DNA from: HGM12713 sp045593725
GTDB lineage: Bacteria; Bacillota; Clostridia; Oscillospirales; CAG-272
Assembly (NCBI GenBank): GCA_045593725.1
Contig: JAZNXE010000028.1
Coordinates: 1 to 64,000, forward strand
DNA length: 64,000 nucleotides
Direction: 5' to 3'
This document shows, piece by piece, positions 1-6,681 of the stretch. The notes under the pieces were generated by a model that was given only the letters and a program-made list of their open reading frames with translations, ran no database searches and had not been told where the DNA came from. Numbering within the stretch: position 1 is the first letter of the stretch; every line of letters starts with the position of its first letter. The position numbers were made by a program, and so were the translations under genes.

Positions 1-447
1 ATGGAAACTGCGCAACAGAATGTCGATGTGCTGAAAACATTAAAAATGCATATCGGCATAGGATTGAAAGGTGAAGAAGCCGAGGACATCAGCCTCAACC
101 TACAGATCAGAATGGCAGAGATTGATGCCGAATTCAACGCTATGCTGAATGCGATATCCTCTGATGATATAGACAAATTCGACGAGCAAAGAGCGACCGA
201 GCTGTTGAATGAGAAAAACAGCATCCAAAGCCAACTCGCAGAATTTGCGGAAAGTCGGCAAAGACGTGAAAGCACAGAGTCACGACTTGACGAAATATAT
301 ACCATACTCGACGGACTCAAGAATCATCCGATGGAATATGATGACCAAATCGTCCGACAGATAATCGACTGTGTAATCGTCGAATCCAAGGAGCAAATCA
401 GAGTGATATTTGTCGGTGGATTGGAGGTGACTCAATCGTTAATATAA
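1..447 (+). CDS. Serine recombinase, C-terminal tail (5' end outside window)
   Basis: Read from the first base, this frame encodes 148 residues that look like the end of a large serine recombinase: a charged helical segment of heptad character (about residues 15-110, rich in E/K/Q/L) and then a short beta-rich tail, YDDQIVRQIIDC followed by VIVESKEQIRVIFVGG. In the family this is the coiled coil and final strand after the resolvase and zinc-ribbon domains. Neither the catalytic N-terminal domain nor the zinc ribbon is present, so the gene almost certainly starts left of the window and the ATG at base 1 is probably internal. Such enzymes usually sit at one edge of the mobile element they integrate, which fits the repeat-rich, gene-poor DNA that follows. 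It could also be a decayed remnant; the sequence left of the window would decide. Confidence 0.7.
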   Translation: METAQQNVDVLKTLKMHIGIGLKGEEAEDISLNLQIRMAEIDAEFNAMLNAISSDDIDKFDEQRATELLNEKNSIQSQLAEFAESRQRRESTESRLDEIYTILDGLKNHPMEYDDQIVRQIIDCVIVESKEQIRVIFVGGLEVTQSLI

Positions 448-511
448 AAGACCGTGGGAGTTCGAAACCTTAATGCAAAACGCAAAAAATATCTTTTTCG
501 TAGCATCTTCA

Positions 512-551
512 CAAAAAGAAACACCACCCACCAGGGGGGTGTTTCTTTTTG
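512..551 (+). terminator. Terminator after recombinase tail
   Basis: The arms CAAAAAGAAACACC (512-525) and GGTGTTTCTTTTTG (538-551) are perfectly complementary around a C/G-rich loop, and the right arm ends in a T-run. It lies 65 bp after the recombinase stop and works as a Rho-independent terminator on paper in both directions. Confidence 0.75.
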
Positions 552-815
552 CCTCGGAGCATCGGCGCTTCGCACCTTGCTCCGCAAGGCGTAGCCGCAG
601 CGGAATTAGGTTCGCATTTTGCGAGCAAGGCGATGGGAGCTCGCTCACGAGAGCCGCGAGCAAAAATCTTCGCACGAAGTGCGAATATCCTAATATTAAG
701 CGAAGCGACGCAGAATTAGGTTCGCATTCGAGCCGAAAGCCGTCGGGGAGCTGGCTCACCAGCGACTCGGCGAAGAATCCTCGCCGCAGGTGAGTACCCT
801 AGTGCCAAACATATT
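552..815. repeat. Gene-free stretch with short internal repeats
   Basis: I see no credible gene here. The DNA is built from short recurring pieces: ATTAGGTTCGCATT occurs near 604 and near 715, CGAAG/CGAGC words recur, and both strands are open in several frames only because of this composition. The stretch resembles the small hairpin repeats that fill intergenic accessory DNA in related Clostridia. Function unknown. Confidence 0.4.
793..811. repeat. Left copy of 19-bp imperfect direct repeat
   Basis: AGTACCCTAGTGCCAAACA here recurs in the same orientation at 1871-1889 as AGTACCCTTATGCCAAACA (17 of 19 identical). The short word GAAGAATC also precedes both copies. The pair brackets the XRE regulator and small lipoprotein, so it may be an attachment-type or target-site duplication; it could equally be part of a dispersed repeat. 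Confidence 0.5.
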
Positions 816-837
816 CTCTCCTCTGGGAGAGTTTTTT
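816..837 (+). terminator. Small GC hairpin with T-run
   Basis: CTCTCC (816-821) pairs with GGAGAG (826-831), followed by TTTTTT (832-837). The T-run is on the plus strand, so it would stop transcription running rightward toward the convergent XRE gene, whose stop codon overlaps the T-run. Confidence 0.6.
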
Positions 838-1039
838 ATTTTTCGTGATACTCCTCAAACAAATCGTTAGGAGTACATTCTAAAATATCACAGAGTGCTT
901 GTAAATTTTCAAATTTTATTCCGTTCGTTTGATTATTCACCATCTTACTGAAATTCTGATAGCTCAACCCCAATTGTATATACAGCCAATACTTTGTTTT
1001 TCCCTTTTCTTCCAATATTTCAAGAATTCTTAATTTCAT
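836..1039 (-). CDS. XRE-family HTH regulator, small
   Basis: A 67-residue protein that is essentially one Cro/C1-type helix-turn-helix: LRILEILEEKGKTKYWLYIQ, then GLSYQNFSKMVN (turn plus recognition helix), then the typical closing ENLQALCDILECTPNDLF. Proteins of this size bind operator DNA as dimers and usually repress their own promoter. The ATG at 1039 has a GGGGTGAT ribosome site. It is divergent from the lipoprotein at 1159, and their 119-bp gap carries promoters for both and repeated GTACATRATATA words that are plausible operators. It therefore probably controls itself and the lipoprotein. The role in a mobile-element context (immunity or excision control) is inference. Confidence 0.85.
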   Translation of the reverse strand: MKLRILEILEEKGKTKYWLYIQLGLSYQNFSKMVNNQTNGIKFENLQALCDILECTPNDLFEEYHEK

Positions 1040-1055
1040 TATATCACCCCTGCAT

Positions 1056-1132
1056 TATATTATGTACAAATTATATAGCAAAAAAGCCATTGACAAATAG
1101 ACTCTTGCATGATATAATGCGTACATGATATA
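1056..1132. promoter_or_regulatory. Divergent promoters with candidate XRE operators
   Basis: The rightward promoter is consensus: TTGACA 1090-1095, 17-bp spacer, TATAAT 1113-1118. On the minus strand TATAAT is read just upstream of the XRE gene with a weaker TTGCTA about 16 bp before it. GTACATAATATA (minus strand, 1056-1067) and GTACATGATATA (plus strand, 1121-1132) are the same 12-mer with one change, one copy per promoter. The rightward -10 also lies in the palindrome GCAT-GATATA-ATGC. Operator function is inferred. Confidence 0.6.
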
Positions 1133-1158
1133 GTGATAGTATTAAAAGGGGAACATGA

Positions 1159-1497
1159 ATGAAAAAATTAATATGTATCGTATTGTGTATTTTCTTTATG
1201 TTTTCTCTAACAAATTGCGCCGAAGAAAAGGAAGAAGATCACTACTATGACATTATTGTATACGTTAGCAGGTATGAAAAGATTCATGCGTATCCTGATT
1301 GTTCAGGTATGATATACTATACGTCAATGCCTCTAAAGACCGCAATAAAAGAAGGGTATGCTATATGCAAAAAGTGCGAGGAGGATATCTGTCAAGCAAT
1401 ATATCAATACAATAAACATTACTACGATAATTATGATTATTACGATGACCGTTATTATGAAGATCCTGAATATTGGTATAGAGACCAGTATGATTAA
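1159..1497 (+). CDS. Small lipoprotein with H/C-rich motif
   Basis: A 112-residue protein starting with a lipoprotein signal: two lysines, a hydrophobic core, and lipobox FSLTNC (Cys at residue 20). The mature part has HAYPDCSGMIYYTS followed by GYAICKKCEED, that is H-x3-D-C ... C-x2-C. This pattern recurs in small bacterial proteins where a His and three Cys probably bind metal. The tail (about residues 88-112) is extremely rich in Tyr and Asp. No enzymatic function can be assigned; an extracytoplasmic metal-binding role is inference. It is transcribed from a consensus promoter shared divergently with the XRE gene and ends at a strong terminator. AT-rich codon use sets it apart from the housekeeping genes to the right. 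Confidence 0.75.
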   Translation: MKKLICIVLCIFFMFSLTNCAEEKEEDHYYDIIVYVSRYEKIHAYPDCSGMIYYTSMPLKTAIKEGYAICKKCEEDICQAIYQYNKHYYDNYDYYDDRYYEDPEYWYRDQYD

Positions 1498-1540
1498 TAT
1501 TTATAAAGCATCTATTAAGGTCAGAACACACAAGAAAAAA

Positions 1541-1568
1541 GCAGATTGCGAAAGCAATCTGCTTTTTT
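1541..1568 (+). terminator. Terminator of the small lipoprotein gene
   Basis: GCAGATTGC (1541-1549), GAAA tetraloop, GCAATCTGC (1554-1562), TTTTTT. The preceding A-run lets the stem extend and makes it potentially bidirectional. Confidence 0.85.
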
Positions 1569-1575
1569 CAGTTAT

Positions 1576-1810
1576 ATTCGTCTGCGGCGAGTTATATGCA
1601 CTTCGTGCGTGATATTGCCTTCGCAGTGATATGCGCTTCGTACGTTAGAAATTACAAGGCGAATATAATATCACTTTTGAGAAGCAAAAATATCACGCTG
1701 AGAGTTAGCGGAGCGAGTCGAACTTTTTCCTCCGAGATCCCAAACGCCACTTTGTGTCGTTTGATCCTCGCTTTGCTCGGATTTCGGCTGCGCTCAGGAT
1801 GACACGGACG
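1576..1810. repeat. Array of short imperfect palindromes
   Basis: There is no credible gene. From about 1590 the DNA is a chain of small palindromes with the frame (G)TTATATGCACTTCGTGCGTGATAT, then GATATTGCCTTCGCAGTGATAT, then ATGCGCTTCGTACG; each is an AT-rich arm around a TTCG-type loop. From about 1740 another module follows, with GATCCTCGCTTTGCTCGGAT and TTCGGCTGCGCTCAGGATGA, which are themselves imperfect inverted repeats. I recall such units as dispersed repeats in Clostridia genomes. Role unknown; they may mark insertion or recombination hot spots. Confidence 0.5.
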
Positions 1811-1870
1811 AAAAAGAGCAAGGGATAGCCGCGGCGGAAGCTACAAAGAGGATCGTTGAAGAATCAGTCA

Positions 1871-1889
1871 AGTACCCTTATGCCAAACA
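1871..1889. repeat. Right copy of 19-bp imperfect direct repeat
   Basis: AGTACCCTTATGCCAAACA matches 793-811 at 17 of 19 positions, same orientation. It lies immediately before the promoter of the PHP gene, at the point where ordinary chromosomal genes resume. Confidence 0.5.
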
Positions 1890-1896
1890 ATTTTTC

Positions 1897-1925
1897 TTTA
1901 CATTACCGCAAAGGTGTGATATAAT
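1897..1925 (+). promoter_or_regulatory. Promoter of the PHP gene
   Basis: TTTACA (1897-1902), 17-bp spacer, TATAAT (1920-1925); start of transcription expected near 1932, leaving a very short leader before the ATG at 1949. Confidence 0.7.
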
Positions 1926-1948
1926 AAACCTTGAAAGGCGGTGGTATT

Positions 1949-2641
1949 ATGCAAACTGAGAGGGAATATCTCTACGAAACTCATCTTCATACCTATCCCG
2001 TAAGCAAATGCGCGAGGGCTTCTGTAAGAGATGTGGTTGAATTTTATAAGAGTATGTCCTATGATGGAATATTTATAACAAATCACTTTATTGACGGGAA
2101 TATAAATATAGACCGAAGTCTGCCCTATGAGGAGCTTATTGACTTTTTCTTCTCGGACTATGATGAGGCGGTCGGTGTTGGAAAGGCGCTTGGGATATCT
2201 GTTTTCTCCGGCGTAGAGATGTCCTATGGGGGGACTGATTTTCTTGTTTATGGGCTTGACAAGGAATGGTTTCTTGCCCATCCCGAAATTCAGAATATGG
2301 ACAAGAGGGAGCAGCTAACCTTAATGGCGGAGCAGGGAGCACTTGTTATTCAGGCGCACCCATTCCGTGAATCCAGACATATCGCCTGTATCCGTCTATT
2401 TCCACGTCACGTACACGGTGTCGAAACCTACAACGCAAACCGTACCGATTTTGAAAATAGAATGGCTGAGGAGTACGCAAAGAATTATGGACTATTGCCC
2501 TTTGCAGGCTCAGACAATCATCAGGGCGCACGGCAAAAGGCTTTTGGGGGAATGAAATCCCAAACGCCTATTGTGGATGAGGCGGATTTTGTTGCCCGTA
2601 TAAAGCGAGGGGAAATGATTCCCTTTAGTCGGAATCTGTGA
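1949..2641 (+). CDS. PHP-domain metal-dependent phosphoesterase
   Basis: A 230-residue single-domain protein of the PHP superfamily, which hydrolyses phosphoester bonds with a cluster of two or three metal ions. Visible metal-binding motifs are THLHTYP near residues 11-17, the conserved glycine/glutamate stretch FSGVEMSYGG, VIQAHPFR, and the C-terminal GSDNH. A TTG codon at 1931 is in frame, but ATG 1949 is preceded by AAAGGCGGTGG at good spacing and is preferred. It has its own promoter and no obvious operon partner. PHP proteins of this length act on small phosphorylated molecules or nucleic acids; the substrate cannot be told from sequence. Confidence 0.85.
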   Translation: MQTEREYLYETHLHTYPVSKCARASVRDVVEFYKSMSYDGIFITNHFIDGNINIDRSLPYEELIDFFFSDYDEAVGVGKALGISVFSGVEMSYGGTDFLVYGLDKEWFLAHPEIQNMDKREQLTLMAEQGALVIQAHPFRESRHIACIRLFPRHVHGVETYNANRTDFENRMAEEYAKNYGLLPFAGSDNHQGARQKAFGGMKSQTPIVDEADFVARIKRGEMIPFSRNL

Positions 2642-2775
2642 AAAACGGAGTTTTAGGCAAGTGTGAATGTTTAAAACTCTTTCCAAGGGTAACGGTCTTG
2701 CGGTAATTAGTTTTGCCGAGCCTTCTGATTTACACCCTTGCAAATCTTTTGCTATCTACACGTGGATTTCCCGAA

Positions 2776-3624
2776 CTATATTTTAAAGCGTCTGGCATAG
2801 GAGCATCTTCTGCAAAGCTCCTCGGACGCTTTTTTATTTTTAAAGCCCTCGGCAATTTTTTGGGCTTTCTCTGAGGAGAGTATGCTACGCACGTCGCTCT
2901 CGAATATATTTCCCAGTGTCATATCTCCTTCAGCGTCAAGACAGCAGGGAACTACGCTTCCGTCTGCCAATATGGCAAAATGGTCGCCAAGCCCGTAGCA
3001 GAATACGCGCTCTCCAAGGTCGGGAGCGTTCATATCGGGCCACCCGAAGAGCTCCCCGTATTCAATATGCAGCTTGTCGCGTATTCGCGCTCCCCGCGCA
3101 CCCATATTCCAATCCTCGCCGAAGCGGTCTTTAAGGAGCGAGATGGTTAGCTTGTTGCGTTCTTCGGCTCTCTCTCCCTTTTCATCATCTGCCTTGTTCC
3201 ACAGTCGAAGGACTGTAAGCACACCCGCACGGCTTGCGCGATCGGCAAAATCTATACAGCTCTCTATATACTCGGTCTGCTTTTCAGGATTCTCACCCTC
3301 AAAGCTGTGGAGTGAAATATTCACCTTATATACCCCAGAAAGAATCAGCTTTTCTCCCATATTCTTCAAGAGCGTGCCGTTAGTGGTGATGGCTACCTTA
3401 AATCCGCATTTGCTTGCGTACTCAATAAATGTGGGTAGCAAAGGATGCGTCAGCGGCTCTCCCATTACGTGGAGGTATAGATAGTCGGTAATGCCCCGTA
3501 GGTTTCCTGCCACGCGGGCAAATTCTCCAAGAGTCATCTGCCTTTTTTCTCTGTGTGTGCCGTGACAGAAGGAGCAGTTCATATTACATATATTTGTTAT
3601 TTCAACGTAAGCTCTTGAATACAC
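2776..3624 (-). CDS. Radical SAM protein with SPASM-type C-terminus
   Basis: A 282-residue radical SAM enzyme. The N-terminal CNMNCSFC (residues 13-20) is the CX3CX2C motif that binds the [4Fe-4S] cluster cleaving S-adenosylmethionine. HVMGEPLTHP is the family glycine/glutamate motif. The C-terminal part has extra cysteines, FCYG, VVPCCLD and LCRRC, as in SPASM proteins that carry auxiliary iron-sulfur clusters and often modify peptides or proteins. No precursor-peptide gene is visible next to it, and neighbours (PHP protein, flavodiiron protein) are unrelated. The substrate is unknown. The gene is single, with free sequence on both sides. Confidence 0.85.
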   Translation of the reverse strand: MYSRAYVEITNICNMNCSFCHGTHREKRQMTLGEFARVAGNLRGITDYLYLHVMGEPLTHPLLPTFIEYASKCGFKVAITTNGTLLKNMGEKLILSGVYKVNISLHSFEGENPEKQTEYIESCIDFADRASRAGVLTVLRLWNKADDEKGERAEERNKLTISLLKDRFGEDWNMGARGARIRDKLHIEYGELFGWPDMNAPDLGERVFCYGLGDHFAILADGSVVPCCLDAEGDMTLGNIFESDVRSILSSEKAQKIAEGFKNKKASEELCRRCSYARRFKI

Positions 3625-3700
3625 CTTATACCTCCCAAAGGATTACTGTCTTTATTATACTACCGAGAGAGAAAAAATTCAAGAGGGAAGCATTCGTTTA

Positions 3701-3730
3701 TTGACATAATAGGCTCAAGTATGATATAAT
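3701..3730 (+). promoter_or_regulatory. Consensus promoter upstream of flavodiiron gene
   Basis: TTGACA (3701-3706), 18-bp spacer, TATAAT (3725-3730). Both hexamers are perfect consensus for the vegetative sigma factor. The predicted start (about 3737) gives a leader of about 140 nt before the flavodiiron ATG. Confidence 0.8.
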
Positions 3731-3751
3731 CATATTATCAGGGAAAATTCT

Positions 3752-3826
3752 ATGAAAAAGGCTTTTTTCGACTACGCAAAAAGGGGCAAGGTGCCCGTTG
3801 ACGTAAGTCTTAGATATTTTGATTGA
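3752..3826 (+). CDS. Possible 24-codon leader peptide
   Basis: ATG at 3752 opens 24 codons (MKKAFFDYAK RGKVPVDVSL, then RYFD) ending in TGA at 3824. It begins about 15 nt after the predicted transcription start and has a weak GGGAAAA site seven bases upstream. It ends 50 bp before the flavodiiron start. It is too short to recognise. It may be a translated leader (uORF), or chance coding in a 140-nt untranslated region. No stalling-type codon run is visible. Confidence 0.35.
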   Translation: MKKAFFDYAKRGKVPVDVSLRYFD

Positions 3827-3875
3827 GCCTCGCAAAAAAAGGGAACAATATTTATATAAAACGAAGGAGATATAT

Positions 3876-5666
3876 ATGAATATCACAGAAACAGTAAAAT
3901 ACGTAGGTGTAAACGACCATAGTATAGACCTTTTCGAGGGGCAGTACGACGTTCCCAACGGAATGGCGTACAACTCTTACGTCGTGTTGGGCGAAAAGAT
4001 TGCCGTTATGGATACGGTTGATGCCCGTTTCAGTCACGAGTGGCTTGATAATATTCAGAACGTTCTTGGCGAAAGAAAGCCCGATTATTTGGTGGTACAG
4101 CATATGGAGCCGGACCATTCGGCAAATATAGCTACCTTCTCGAGGACCTATCCTGAGGCTAAGATTGTTTCCTCGGCTAAGGCGTTTGTGATGATGAACA
4201 ACTTTTTCGGGGATGATTTCATCGACAGACAGGTAGTAGTGAAGGAGGGTGACACCCTTTCTCTGGGCGACCGTGAGCTTGCCTTCGTAGGTGCTCCTAT
4301 GGTGCACTGGCCCGAGGTCATAGTTACCTATGACACTAAGGATAAGGTTCTTTTCTCGGCGGACGGCTTTGGAAAATTCGGCGCTCTTGACGTAGAGGAG
4401 GAGTGGGCTTGCGAGGCGAGAAGATACTATATCGGCATCGTAGGAAAGTACGGCGCGCAGGTACAGGCGCTTCTGAAGAAGGCGGCAGGTCTTGATATAC
4501 AGATTATATGTCCTCTCCACGGACCTATCCTTACAGAAAATCTCGGCTACTATATAGGCTTGTATAACACCTGGTCAAGCTATCAGAGCGAGAGCGAGGG
4601 AGTAGTTATCGCTTATACCTCGGTTTACGGAAATACAAAAAAGGCAGTGATGCTTCTTGCCGAAAAGCTGAAGGAAAAAGGATGCCCCAAGGTAGTAGTC
4701 AACGACCTTGCCAGATGCGATATGGCAGAGGCGATTGAGGATGCCTTCAGATACAACAAGATAGTTTTCGCAACCACCACCTACAACGCGGATATATTCC
4801 CCTTTATGCGTCACTTTATTCACGGGCTTACAGAGCGTAATTTCCAGAATAAGACTGTGGCGTTTATAGAGAACGGAAGCTGGGCGCCCTTGGCTACAAA
4901 GGTTATGAAGCTGATGCTTCAGGACTCTAAAAATCTTACCTACGCCGAGAACGGTGTTAAGATAATGTCTGCGCTGAGCAAGGAGAGCACTCAGCAGATA
5001 AACGACCTTGCCGAGGAGCTTTGCCGCGACTATCTGGCTCAGCAGGATTCCACCGCCAATAAGAACGATATGACCGCGCTCTTCAAGATAGGCTACGGAC
5101 TTTACGTGGTTACGTGTAATGACGGTAGGAAGGATAACGGTCTTATCGTAAATACAGTTACACAGGTCACAAACACACCCAACAGAGTGGCGGTTACCAT
5201 AAATAAGGAGAGCTATTCTCACCACGTTATCAAGCAGACGGGCAAAATGAACGTAAACTGCCTTACGGTTGACGCGCCCTTCTCTGTGTTTGAAGCCTTT
5301 GGCTTCAGGAGCGGAAGAAGCGTTGACAAGTTTGCCGATTGCACACCCCTTCGCTCGGATAACGGACTTGTATTCCTGCCAAGGCATATAAACGCCTTTA
5401 TGTCGCTTAAGGTTGACGAGTACGTTGACCTTGGTACTCACGGAATGTTTATCTGCTCTGTTGAGGAGGCGAGAGTTATCTCTGACAGACAGACTATGAC
5501 CTATACCTACTATCAGGATAACGTAAAGCCGAAGCCCCAGACCGAGGGCAAGAAGGGCTACGTTTGCAAGGTGTGCGGATACGTATATGAGGGAGAAACG
5601 CTTCCCGAGGATTTTGTCTGCCCGCTCTGTAAGCACGGCGCGGCTGATTTTGAGGAGATAAAATAA
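3876..5666 (+). CDS. Flavodiiron protein with flavin reductase and rubredoxin domains
   Basis: A 596-residue cytoplasmic electron-transfer enzyme that reduces O2 (or NO), protecting anaerobes. Domains in order: metallo-beta-lactamase-like diiron domain (about 1-245) with ligands HMEPDH (H76, E78, D80, H81), H144 in MVHWPE, D163 and H215 in CPLHGP; FMN-binding flavodoxin domain (about 243-400) with TSVYGNT phosphate loop; a flavin reductase-like domain (about 410-545); and a C-terminal rubredoxin (about 558-596) with CKVC and CPLC. The fusion packs the oxygen-reducing centre and its donors into one chain. ATG 3876 is chosen over an upstream frame opening at 3819 because GAAGGAGA lies six bases before it. 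It is monocistronic, with a consensus promoter upstream and a hairpin downstream. Confidence 0.93.
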   Translation: MNITETVKYVGVNDHSIDLFEGQYDVPNGMAYNSYVVLGEKIAVMDTVDARFSHEWLDNIQNVLGERKPDYLVVQHMEPDHSANIATFSRTYPEAKIVSSAKAFVMMNNFFGDDFIDRQVVVKEGDTLSLGDRELAFVGAPMVHWPEVIVTYDTKDKVLFSADGFGKFGALDVEEEWACEARRYYIGIVGKYGAQVQALLKKAAGLDIQIICPLHGPILTENLGYYIGLYNTWSSYQSESEGVVIAYTSVYGNTKKAVMLLAEKLKEKGCPKVVVNDLARCDMAEAIEDAFRYNKIVFATTTYNADIFPFMRHFIHGLTERNFQNKTVAFIENGSWAPLATKVMKLMLQDSKNLTYAENGVKIMSALSKESTQQINDLAEELCRDYLAQQDSTANKNDMTALFKIGYGLYVVTCNDGRKDNGLIVNTVTQVTNTPNRVAVTINKESYSHHVIKQTGKMNVNCLTVDAPFSVFEAFGFRSGRSVDKFADCTPLRSDNGLVFLPRHINAFMSLKVDEYVDLGTHGMFICSVEEARVISDRQTMTYTYYQDNVKPKPQTEGKKGYVCKVCGYVYEGETLPEDFVCPLCKHGAADFEEIK

Positions 5667-5724
5667 AAAGAATCTTTTTACAAGGGGAATTGTTCTTGAT
5701 TTTTTTCTAAAAGTTTCTGACAAA

Positions 5725-5760
5725 TAATAATGGGACGCACTAACGTACGTCCCATTATTA
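5725..5760. terminator. Bidirectional terminator between convergent genes
   Basis: TAATAATGGGACG (5725-5737) and CGTCCCATTATTA (5748-5760) form a perfect 13-bp stem. It sits between the flavodiiron stop and the convergent four-helix-bundle gene. Confidence 0.75.
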
Positions 5761-5761
5761 T

Positions 5762-6118
5762 TTACTTTGTTGCTTTAGCTGTGTTTAGAGTAGATATTAA
5801 TATTCTTTTTATTTCAAGACAATCTTCAAGCAATGATTTTCCAAGCTCCTCTGAAACGTAATCGGATAAAATCAAAAGTCTGAGCCAATATTCCGTTTCG
5901 GCAGTTTCTTTGAGTGATATCTGGAGTTTTGCTATAAAGTCCGCTTTACTTATTCCGTATATGGCCTCGTTAGCGTTAGCCCCGATTGAGGTTGCCGAGC
6001 GTATAATTTGCTTAGATATTATTCCCTCATGCTTCTCTTTCGTCAAGTATCTTTGTAGCTTAACAATTCGAGCAGCAAATTTTAGTGATTTGTCAAGTAA
6101 AATGCTATTTTGAGCCAT
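5762..6118 (-). CDS. Four-helix-bundle protein (23S rRNA intervening-sequence type)
   Basis: A 118-residue all-helical protein of the S23/IVP-like four-helix-bundle family, recognisable from LLDKSLKFAARIVKL at the start, IISKQIIRSATSIGANANEA in the middle, and KLQISLKETAETEYWLRLLI. Members form small homopentameric or oligomeric bundles. They were first found inside intervening sequences of 23S rRNA genes but are now common as free-standing genes, often near mobile or repeat DNA; their role is not known. Here the gene stands alone, next to an AT-rich tandem/inverted repeat and the ssrA 3' end, with no rRNA in view. ATG at 6118 ends a standard-length protein. Confidence 0.85.
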   Translation of the reverse strand: MAQNSILLDKSLKFAARIVKLQRYLTKEKHEGIISKQIIRSATSIGANANEAIYGISKADFIAKLQISLKETAETEYWLRLLILSDYVSEELGKSLLEDCLEIKRILISTLNTAKATK

Positions 6119-6140
6119 ATATTTTCTCCGTTTGTTTTTT

Positions 6141-6260
6141 AGATAAAAGATAATAGAGAAGAGATAAAAGATAATAGTACAAAAGCGCCGGTGCTCTTCA
6201 TCTATTATCTATTCTCTTTTATCTATTATCTCTTATCTTAGCCACTTTTGTGGCGCTTTT
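6141..6260. repeat. Tandem 16-mer and long imperfect inverted repeat beside ssrA
   Basis: AGATAAAAGATAATAG occurs twice in tandem (6141-6156, 6162-6177). The pyrimidine-rich block 6201-6240 is an imperfect inverted copy of this region. Further in, AAAAGCGCC (6181-6189) pairs with GGCGCTTTT (6252-6260), which touches the CCA end of ssrA. The whole can fold into a long hairpin and may serve as the ssrA transcription end, although no clean T-run follows on the minus strand. Confidence 0.55.
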
Positions 6261-6626
6261 GGTGGATCCGAGGGGAATTGAACCCCTGTCCGAAAACCTC
6301 TTGATATGACCTTCTCCGGGTGCAGTCTGTTTTTTGGAATTCCCCTTGTGGGACGTCAACAGACAGACTTCCCACTTGGGTAGCCATTTTTTGCGTGGTC
6401 GGCTCAATGGCGAAACACCGACGCACGTTCACCGCTTACTTGACGCTCAGTCCCGAGCCGCGATACTCTCGGGAGGAACGGGCGGCGCTCAGGCCGCGGC
6501 ACTGCCCTTAGGCAGCCATTGCTACGTTATTGTTAGCGTTTAATTTTAAAGTTAGGCAGTTTAAGAGTTACCCGGCTCTACCCGCTTATCATACCTCAAA
6601 ATCCCCGTCGAAACCTTTACGGACCC
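6260..6626 (-). ncRNA. ssrA: Transfer-messenger RNA (tmRNA)
   Basis: About 367 nt. The 5' end GGGTCCG (plus-strand complement at 6620-6626) pairs over 7 bp with CGGATCC near the 3' end, followed by discriminator A and encoded CCA (complement of TGG at 6260-6262). The conserved TAAAGGTTTCGACGGGGAT lies next to the 5' end and the T-arm GGTTCAATTCCCC next to the 3' end. The tag reading frame (6537 down to 6508) starts at GCT and reads ANNNVAMAA then TAA, followed by a small hairpin. The RNA rescues stalled ribosomes and tags the product for proteolysis by ClpXP-type proteases. It lies just downstream of smpB, its protein partner, on the same strand, and may be processed from the same transcript since I see no clear promoter in the 55-bp gap. 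Confidence 0.95.
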
Positions 6627-6681
6627 ATAATTGAAGTAAGAAATAGTAGTGAAGAGGTAAAAAGTAATAAAGATTATCAGT

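Noticed and set aside
473..793. Overlapping 106-codon frames on both strands
   Set aside because: Generated by hairpin-rich repeat DNA; translations are low-complexity Arg/Ser-rich.
6219..6543. Short open frames on both strands
   Set aside because: They fall within the tmRNA gene and its flanks.
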